Shown here: piece by piece, positions 58,077 through 64,000 of the stretch
Numbering within the stretch: the stretch's first letter is position 1
How the letters are laid out: every line of letters begins with the position of its first letter
From: Pseudanabaena sp. PCC 7367
GTDB taxonomy: Bacteria > Cyanobacteriota > Cyanobacteriia > Pseudanabaenales > Pseudanabaenaceae
Length of the DNA: 64,000 nucleotides
Assembly (NCBI RefSeq): GCF_000317065.1
Contig: NC_019701.1
Coordinates: 2,261,001 to 2,325,000 of the forward strand
Direction: 5' to 3'
Program-made: the position numbers and the translations under genes
The notes under the pieces: generated by a model
The model's database searches: none
Seen by the model: only the letters and a program-made list of their open reading frames with translations
What the model was told of the DNA's origin: nothing

Positions 58077-60083
58077 ATGAACCCTGATAACTTTCCTGCT
58101 GCCAAAGATTCGGATAATTCGGATAATGCCAATCAGTTCTCTGAATTCGAGGCAGAAGATCTGTGGCAAGATTTGCATGATGATTTTGAAAATAATGATT
58201 CTGATGCTGCTAAGCCTAGTGAGTCTGAGTCGAAAGTTGCTCCTGACCAGCTGAATTCCGAGGAGAATACAATTAATCTGTCTAATCAGCCTAATGTCTC
58301 AGGTCAAGCAGATGACTCAGATAGCTCAGATCTATCAGACCTATCAGATCTATCAGACCTATCAGATCTCTTTGACTCCGACCTATCTGGGACGATCGAT
58401 TCTAGTGAGTCTAAGCAGGAAGATGCTGTTAGACAAACTCAAGCTGATGCGGATGATCCCGATGTCGTGAATGAGGCCGTAAATAAGGATAATACCGATA
58501 GTCTGACGGGCGATCTCTATGCTTTGCTCGATCCGTTACCAGGAGTGGGTATGTCGATCGCTAACACGAACCCAGAAGCGCCTGTAATTGCATCAGATGT
58601 AATTGCTGATGCTACTGATAATAATGATGCTCCAGACGATGCTGGGACTGCTGATGATATTTTTACCGATCAGAGCGATCGGGTCAATCAGGCTGATCCG
58701 TCAGTTGAATCGCTTGAATCGATCGATCTTGAAAGTAATGAGAGCAAGTTGGGTATAGATGTTGATCTCGATCGGGAATTTGCTGATCCAGATATACCAG
58801 ATACCGCAAATACTGCTAATGATGCTCCAGATGCCAGTTTTGAAGCTGATCTAGAGGCAGATTTATTTGCTGCTGATACTGCTGACACTAAGGATTTGGA
58901 TTTGCCAACGGTTAACGAAGATCTCAACACCGCCAACCCAGAGCCAACCGAGCTAGAGCAAACAGCACCAGAAAGGTTGGATGCTGATGTAGATGCGAAA
59001 AATAAGGCAGATGTAGATAGAAATGATGCTGAGGAGAAGCTGAATCAACTTAATCAAGAATTAAACGCCCAGCAAGAGCAAGTTGCCGCCACTACCGATG
59101 CATTAAACCAGCTCAAACAGGAAGAGAGCAATCTACGCCTGGAAATTGAGCGATTGAAAAGCCAAAAGCAGAAAATTCTCCAATCGCAACTTGACCAATT
59201 GCAAGCGTCGATCGATCGCCTGGCCACGGAGCAAGTCTTAGAGTTAGAGCAAAAGCGCAATGAACTGCAAGCCTCGGTGAGCGTACTGCAGCGCAAGCAG
59301 GAGCGATTGCAAAAGGAAATGCGTACCACCTATGCGGGTGCCTCCCAGGACATTGCGGTTAGGGTACAGGGGTTTAAAGATTATCTGGTGGGTAGTTTGC
59401 AAGACCTCGTGGCCAGCGCCGAGCAGTTAAACCTGGCTCCACCTGCGCCAGAGCCCACCGTAACTGTTGAGCAAACACCGATCGAAGAACCACCCAAACC
59501 ACCCGACTTAGCCGAGCAGAGCTTTGGTGAATATCGACAGCAGGTGGAAAAAATCCTCACCCAATATCGCACTCTGCCCGATTATTATGGCCCCCCGTGG
59601 AAGTTGCGCCGTACGTTTGATGCGACCCATGCCGAACGGGTTTCTAATTGGCTGTTTGAGCAAGCGGGACGCGGTGCAGTACGGACGATGGGCACCAGAT
59701 TGCAAAATATTCTGGTGGCGGCAGCGGCAGTGTCGATCATGCGATCGATCTATGGCGATCGAGTCAGGATTTTAGTCTTGGCAACCTCCCCAGAGCGTTT
59801 GGGTGAGTGGCGACGTGGTTTTCAAGATTGCCTGGGCATTAGTCGTGATAGCTTTGGTCCCGATCGGGGGGTGGTTTTGTTTGAAGACCCTGACCCGCTT
59901 ACGTTCAAGGGCGATCGCCTGGTCAAAGATGGCCTCAAGCCGATGGTAATTGTGGATGAGGCAGAGGAATTTTTATTTATTGATATGTTGCGATTCCCGA
60001 TGCTACTGGCCTTTGGCCGCGATCCTGAAGCCAAAACTAGTTATGCCTCGCGGGACTATTACCGGGATTTTATGGATTTTTAA
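58077..60083 (+). CDS. DUF3086-type protein with acidic N-terminus and coiled coil
   Basis: A 668-residue cytoplasmic protein. Residues 1-310 are disordered and rich in Asp, Ala and Ser, including a fivefold Ser-Asp-Leu unit from a 9-bp tandem repeat (58326-58370). A coiled coil follows (about 315-430, LNQELNAQQEQVAATTDALNQL). The conserved C-terminal domain (about 430-668) has RVQGFKDYLVGSLQDL, YYGPPWKLRRTFDATHAERVSNWL and VVLFEDPDPLTFKGDRLVKDGLKPMVIVDEAEEFL, and matches the cyanobacterial DUF3086 family. Function is unknown. plsY follows 124 bp downstream on the same strand. Confidence 0.82.
   Translation: MNPDNFPAAKDSDNSDNANQFSEFEAEDLWQDLHDDFENNDSDAAKPSESESKVAPDQLNSEENTINLSNQPNVSGQADDSDSSDLSDLSDLSDLSDLFDSDLSGTIDSSESKQEDAVRQTQADADDPDVVNEAVNKDNTDSLTGDLYALLDPLPGVGMSIANTNPEAPVIASDVIADATDNNDAPDDAGTADDIFTDQSDRVNQADPSVESLESIDLESNESKLGIDVDLDREFADPDIPDTANTANDAPDASFEADLEADLFAADTADTKDLDLPTVNEDLNTANPEPTELEQTAPERLDADVDAKNKADVDRNDAEEKLNQLNQELNAQQEQVAATTDALNQLKQEESNLRLEIERLKSQKQKILQSQLDQLQASIDRLATEQVLELEQKRNELQASVSVLQRKQERLQKEMRTTYAGASQDIAVRVQGFKDYLVGSLQDLVASAEQLNLAPPAPEPTVTVEQTPIEEPPKPPDLAEQSFGEYRQQVEKILTQYRTLPDYYGPPWKLRRTFDATHAERVSNWLFEQAGRGAVRTMGTRLQNILVAAAAVSIMRSIYGDRVRILVLATSPERLGEWRRGFQDCLGISRDSFGPDRGVVLFEDPDPLTFKGDRLVKDGLKPMVIVDEAEEFLFIDMLRFPMLLAFGRDPEAKTSYASRDYYRDFMDF
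58326..58370. repeat. 9-bp in-frame tandem repeat, 5 copies
   Basis: Five units of tcagatcta/tcagaccta alternate, giving an 18-bp super-period, and encode Ser-Asp-Leu five times in the acidic N-terminus. Confidence 0.88.
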
Positions 60084-60207
60084 CCTAGCCCTAACCCGAT
60101 CGCCCCTAACTCAATTAACTAGATCGCCAATTCATGGGAAAATTGCCGTGGGATTGGTGATCCCTGATACAGTTTAGTTGTGGCGATCAAATGTAGGTGC
60201 TTCGGTT

Positions 60208-60924
60208 ATGGCGATTGAATTTGGTTTGTTGGTGCTCGGCTATTTGCTTGGCTCAATCCCGATCGGCTATTTAGTTGGTCTATCCGCCGGGATTGATATC
60301 CGTGAGCATGGTTCCGGTTCTACAGGCGCGACCAATGTCTGGCGTTGTGTGGGCAGGTCGGCGGGTATCACTGTTTTCTGTGGCGATCTACTCAAAGGCG
60401 CAGGCTCAATTTTGATCGCCCAATATGTACTCACCCAATATCAAGCCCCCACCCCCTGGGCAGAGTGGTTTATTGTCGGGGCTGGCCTGATGGCGCTGGT
60501 AGGTCATAGCCGTTCCTGCTGGATTGGCTTTAAGGGTGGTAAATCGGTTGCCGCTGGCTTCGGGATTTTGCTGGCCTTGAATTGGATTGTTGGCTTGGGC
60601 GCAGCCCTGGTTTGGGGCTTAGCCTTGGCATTATGGAAAACGATTTCGCTCAGTTCGATCCTGGCGGCGATCGCTGCGCCAGTTTTAATGATCGTGACTG
60701 GTTCACCCCTGGCCTATATTTTGTTTGCGACTGTTAGTGGGGCGTTTGTGATCTGGCGGCACAGTTCTAATATTGAGCGATTGTTTAAGGGCACTGAGCC
60801 ATCGATCAAGGAGAATAAAGAGAGCTTGAGTGAGGCGAAGTATCATTCTCAACCTAAGCAAAAATCTAAGCCCCCATCTTCTACTACTAAGCAACCATCT
60901 CCGGAGTCAGGTTCGGTTAGCTGA
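60208..60924 (+). CDS. plsY: Acyl-phosphate:glycerol-3-phosphate acyltransferase PlsY
   Basis: PlsY acylates glycerol-3-phosphate from acyl-phosphate in the first step of membrane-lipid synthesis. The protein of about 238 residues has five or six membrane segments and the three family motifs: GSGSTGATNVWR, GHSRSCWIGFKGGKSVAAG and a final hydrophobic WRHSSNIERLFKGTE. A polar tail of about 40 residues is extra. The ATG at 60208 gives the usual start; a TTG at 60178 lies upstream. It probably shares a transcript with the DUF3086 gene. Confidence 0.93.
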   Translation: MAIEFGLLVLGYLLGSIPIGYLVGLSAGIDIREHGSGSTGATNVWRCVGRSAGITVFCGDLLKGAGSILIAQYVLTQYQAPTPWAEWFIVGAGLMALVGHSRSCWIGFKGGKSVAAGFGILLALNWIVGLGAALVWGLALALWKTISLSSILAAIAAPVLMIVTGSPLAYILFATVSGAFVIWRHSSNIERLFKGTEPSIKENKESLSEAKYHSQPKQKSKPPSSTTKQPSPESGSVS

Positions 60925-61040
60925 GTAATGGGTTGTTTCTAACTCAGGTCTGCTGTTACGGATAGTGATATTTAGCTATATGGTTGAGGCTGACTTAAAA
61001 GTAATTAAGAGCTAGGTCAAACCCCATTGCTCAATCATAA

Positions 61041-61077
61041 AAAAATGCGATCGCGGCAATAATCACAATCGCTTTTA
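61041..61077. terminator. Possible bidirectional terminator between plsY and ftsX
   Basis: A gcgat/atcgc stem is flanked by an A run on the left and a T run on the right, so it can end transcripts from both directions. It sits between two convergent genes. The stem is short, so this is only a probable call. Confidence 0.4.
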
Positions 61078-61161
61078 TTCGTTAACTATTTAACTGAATT
61101 TGAGATTATCTAGTAAAAAATCTTTGCTGCTCTATCGCCATGCAATCTGGTCTAACCAAAG

Positions 61162-62145
61162 CTAATCCGCATAGCCATAGGCAGTATCCTCCGACAATCG
61201 CCGCACTGCCAGCGAGCTACCCAGCACCCCCACAAACACCCCAAACCCGATCAATACGATCGGCAGCAAAAACTTAACCCGATAGTCGTTGAGCAACCCC
61301 GCCGTCAGCGATTGAATTAGCTCTGGTTGATTCACTGCGATCCCACCTACAAAGCTCAGCATCACCGATAGCATCAAATAGGCGATCGCTGCCCCCACAA
61401 TCCCAAACGCCACACCCTGCAACAAAAAGGGGAAATAAATCCAGGTGCTGGTCGCGCCCACCAGTTGCATGATTTCAATTTCGCGCCTTCTGGCCAAAAT
61501 AATCAAGCGGATCGTAGTGGTAATTACGGCCACCGTTACCATTGTTAATGTCGCCACCGCCACCACACTCATGCTGCTTACCCCCTGCCGCAATTGAGCC
61601 AAACGCTCGACTACTTCGTTGGTGTACCAAACTTCATCTACGCCCTTGAGACCAGAGATACGATCGGCAATTTCCGGCACGCGATCGCTACTGATGGCAC
61701 TAACCTTAAATTCATCGACCAGGGGATTACCGCCCAATTGTCGTGTAGCCTCACCCAATTCAATTTGACCCAGATCCTGCAACAGGCTCTCCCAGGCTTG
61801 CTCTTTAGATACCAGGTTGACCTCCGCCACGCCATCCACCAGGCGCAGTCTAGGTTCCATTTCGGCGGGGCTCGTGCCTTCCACCAGGTAAACCGATATT
61901 TCTAGCTGCGATCCCATCTGGCCGAGGATATTATCCAGTTGCCAGGAAACCTGTAAGCTAGCACCAAACAGAAACAACAATACCGCCACAGTGCTAACCG
62001 CTGCCCAGTTCATCCAGCCGCCGCGCCGAATCCCCAAAAAAGTCTCGCGCAGCAAGTAGTCCGTTTTGGTTAAGGCTTTGAAGATACCTAAAAACTTGTT
62101 TAGAAAACTGGTGAAGAATGTTGCTAGGAAAGTGGCGAGAAACAT
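61162..62145 (-). CDS. ftsX: FtsX-like permease subunit of the FtsEX complex
   Basis: FtsX is the membrane partner of FtsE. The complex controls peptidoglycan hydrolases at the division site. The 327-residue protein has the FtsX layout: an N-terminal helix (about 45-70), an extracytoplasmic domain (about 75-195, QLEISVYLVEG), and three helices (about 200-220, 250-275 and 295-320). The FtsX motif ARRREIEIMQLVGATSTWIYFPFLLQG is present. It follows ftsE on the minus strand after 181 bp. Confidence 0.92.
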   Translation of the reverse strand: MFLATFLATFFTSFLNKFLGIFKALTKTDYLLRETFLGIRRGGWMNWAAVSTVAVLLFLFGASLQVSWQLDNILGQMGSQLEISVYLVEGTSPAEMEPRLRLVDGVAEVNLVSKEQAWESLLQDLGQIELGEATRQLGGNPLVDEFKVSAISSDRVPEIADRISGLKGVDEVWYTNEVVERLAQLRQGVSSMSVVAVATLTMVTVAVITTTIRLIILARRREIEIMQLVGATSTWIYFPFLLQGVAFGIVGAAIAYLMLSVMLSFVGGIAVNQPELIQSLTAGLLNDYRVKFLLPIVLIGFGVFVGVLGSSLAVRRLSEDTAYGYAD

Positions 62146-62326
62146 AGCCGGATACCTAATCGAATTAATTTAAGTCAATGAAGTCTAATTGATTGCTGGA
62201 GCTTGCAGATGGGGCGATCGCGGCAATTATTTTCGAGATCGCTTTAGCTGGATAGATTAACTTGAAACCCTCATATTGCCAATATTTAACCGCGATCAGT
62301 GATCTTTAGCCTCAACAAGCTCAACA

Positions 62327-63082
62327 TTAAGCCGGTGATTTGAGATTAAAAATATAGCCATCCTTAAGCTGAGCAACCGAGTGATTAGCCGCTCGCACCA
62401 ATTGTTCATCGTGGGTGGTCACCAAAATAGTCACACCAAATGAATTTAGCTTTTTAAGGATTTTAATCACCTGCCAGGCATTTTCCGCATCCAGGTTACC
62501 CGTTGGCTCGTCGGCCAGGAGCAAAGGTGGTGTATTCACGATCGCCCTGGCAATGCTAACCCGCTGTTGTTCACCGCCCGACAGCTCATCGGGGAAGCAA
62601 TCGGCCTTGTCGGTTAATCCCACCATTCTCAGGGCAGGATGCAAGCGCTTGCGGATTTCATGGGGTGGGAAGCCCTGTGCCATCAATACAAACGCCACAT
62701 TTTCAGAAACAGTGCGCTTGGCCACCAGCTTATAGTCCTGGAACACAATCCCAATCCGTCGCCGCAACATGGCCAAATCATTACCCCGCAGATCGGTCAC
62801 ATTCACGCCATTGACCACCACCTCGCCATAATTGGCCTTTTCTGCGCCATAGAGCAGCTTTAGCAAAGTGGACTTACCGGAGCCAGAATGCCCAGTAATA
62901 AACATAAAATCGCCTTTGACGATCTCCAGGTTGATCCCATTCAAGCCAGATACGCCATTTTTATATACCTTCTTGACGTTTTCGAGCTTGACAATAATCG
63001 CCTTACCCGATGGGGTGGTGGGGATTTCCTGGTTGGCGGTGGGGGGGACTTTTTTACGGATTCCGATCGGCAGCTTTAGCAT
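62327..63082 (-). CDS. ftsE: FtsE ATP-binding protein
   Basis: The cytoplasmic ATPase of the FtsEX division complex. The 251-residue protein shows Walker A ITGHSGSGKSTLLKL, the Q-loop IVFQDYKL, the ABC signature LSGGEQQRVSIARA and Walker B LLLADEPTGNLD. An N-terminal extension of about 28 residues precedes the ABC domain. It lies upstream of ftsX and probably forms an operon with it. Confidence 0.94.
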   Translation of the reverse strand: MLKLPIGIRKKVPPTANQEIPTTPSGKAIIVKLENVKKVYKNGVSGLNGINLEIVKGDFMFITGHSGSGKSTLLKLLYGAEKANYGEVVVNGVNVTDLRGNDLAMLRRRIGIVFQDYKLVAKRTVSENVAFVLMAQGFPPHEIRKRLHPALRMVGLTDKADCFPDELSGGEQQRVSIARAIVNTPPLLLADEPTGNLDAENAWQVIKILKKLNSFGVTILVTTHDEQLVRAANHSVAQLKDGYIFNLKSPA

Positions 63083-63261
63083 AGGTGCAATTTTAAGGTG
63101 TTCTATCTTGAGTTCTTATTTGGGCTCTTATGGGAAGTTCTTAGCTTGAATTTGGTTTGAATCTTTGAATCTGAATGGCTGGAATTATGACTAATATGAT
63201 TAAGATAAATTTGTATTTGCAGCAGCTCGTTATCTATCGTCTAATAAATTGAATCAGCCAA

Positions 63262-64000
63262 CTAGGGCGATCGCTTCAGCATTTGTTGCAGAGAGTATAC
63301 AACGGCACTCCAAACAAAATAGGGTAATGCCAACATTCGCCGCCAGCGCCAGGGTTCTTTGTAAAGGCGATAGACCCACTCTAGGTGATTATTCCGCAGC
63401 CAGGCAGGAGCCCGTTCTTTGCGGCCAGACCAGATGTCGAAGCTGCCCCCCACCCCGATCCAGGTGGCGTTGGGGCAAAGCCGCCGCTGGGATTGAATCC
63501 AGAACTCCTGACGCGGTACTCCCAACCCGACCAGAATTAAATCCGGTTGAGTTTGTTTAATTTGCGCACAAATAAGCTGCTCCTGCTCGGCATCAAAGTA
63601 GCCATGATGATAACCAGCGATCGGCAACTCTTTCCCATCACCAGCAAATTTAGCCTGCCAGTTTTGTAACACTGCCTCGATCACATCCGGTGCGCCACCA
63701 ATCAGGAAAACGCGCCATTGATGCTCGATCGCGGCTTGGATTAACTCCTCCGCCAGTTCGATTCCAGGACAACGCTGGATCTCTTTGCCACGGGCGCGAC
63801 CATACAAAACAATACCTGCACCATCGGGGATCACTAATTCTGCGTTAGTAATTAACTGAGCTAGTTTGGGATCTTGCTGTGCCTGGATCGCCATTTCTGC
63901 ATTCAAGGTGACAATGTGAGCCCCCTGGCGATCGCTCACTCGTCGTTTGGCCAATCCGCCATAATCATCTTGTAGATCCACTGGTACGCCCAGCACCAGC
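63262..64000 (-). CDS. WecG/TagA/CpsF-family glycosyltransferase, 5' end cut by window
   Basis: The coding frame runs to the window edge, so the start lies beyond base 64000. The visible part of about 245 residues is nearly complete. Motifs are VTLNAEMAIQAQQDPKLAQLITNAELVIPDGAGIVL, FLIGGAPDVIEAVLQNW, DLILVGLGVPRQEFWI and GVGGSFDIWSGRKERAPAWLRNNHLEWVYRL. These mark family 26 (WecG/TagA) N-acetylmannosaminyl-type transferases used for cell-surface polysaccharides. The acceptor is unknown. Confidence 0.92.
   Translation of the reverse strand, partial: LVLGVPVDLQDDYGGLAKRRVSDRQGAHIVTLNAEMAIQAQQDPKLAQLITNAELVIPDGAGIVLYGRARGKEIQRCPGIELAEELIQAAIEHQWRVFLIGGAPDVIEAVLQNWQAKFAGDGKELPIAGYHHGYFDAEQEQLICAQIKQTQPDLILVGLGVPRQEFWIQSQRRLCPNATWIGVGGSFDIWSGRKERAPAWLRNNHLEWVYRLYKEPWRWRRMLALPYFVWSAVVYSLQQMLKRSP

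Overview
This window is an ordinary stretch of a cyanobacterial chromosome. The evidence is psbK (photosystem II), ldpA (redox input to the circadian clock), a Ycf45-like R3H ATPase, a DUF3086-type protein, cyanobacterial RNase E with Arg-rich C-terminal motifs, the pilB-pilT-pilC cluster, and many copies of the HIP1 octamer GCGATCGC in genes and spacers. The AT-rich, loosely packed spacers would fit a Pseudanabaena-like lineage, but the sequence alone does not fix the genus.

Layout. 0.2-4.8 kb: type IV pilus motor genes pilB, pilT, pilC, running into convergent miaA. 5-13 kb: endonuclease III with basic tails, two membrane proteins (one with a 350-residue acidic tail), a nitrilase-family amidase, argB and a small conserved protein. 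13-19 kb: an FHA-GAF-nucleotide cyclase downstream of an NlpC/P60 wall peptidase, then mnmA and a GT2-GtrA glycosyltransferase. 19-24 kb: a Na+/Ca2+ antiporter, a two-gene unit of unknown function, a GNAT acetyltransferase and an AsmA-like anchored protein. 24-30 kb: mnmG, a secreted protein with two SPOR-like repeats, a small secreted protein, and thiC with a TPP riboswitch.

29.76-30.54 kb is the only clear mobile element: an IS1-family insertion with imperfect terminal inverted repeats and a perfect 8-bp target duplication. It lies 2 bp in front of the ATG of a secreted protein with a PFEFSP-type C-terminal anchor. 31-43.4 kb: small secreted or membrane proteins, an inositol-phosphatase-family enzyme divergent from ldpA, the R3H ATPase, a CPA1 Na+/H+ antiporter, a Uma2 protein, tyrA and rpmB. 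43.8-51.8 kb: a tandem histidine phosphatase, rne behind a 1.27-kb gene-free region, an M16 peptidase, and clpS coupled to a CPBP protease. 52-64 kb: a DUF1499 protein, lipB, penicillin-binding protein 2, psbK, a DUF3086-type protein, plsY, ftsX, ftsE and a WecG/TagA-type glycosyltransferase cut by the window end.

Most genes are single transcription units. Likely co-transcribed groups are pilB-pilT-pilC, NlpC/P60-cyclase, 20704-21497, clpS-CPBP and ftsE-ftsX. Three tRNA-modification genes (miaA, mnmA, mnmG) lie within 21 kb. I found no CRISPR array, prophage, tRNA or rRNA, and no convincing new defence or biosynthetic system. The points most worth a second look are the IS1 insertion and its out-of-frame transposase, the RNase E tail and long leader, and the short tandem duplications found in both spacers and acidic protein linkers.
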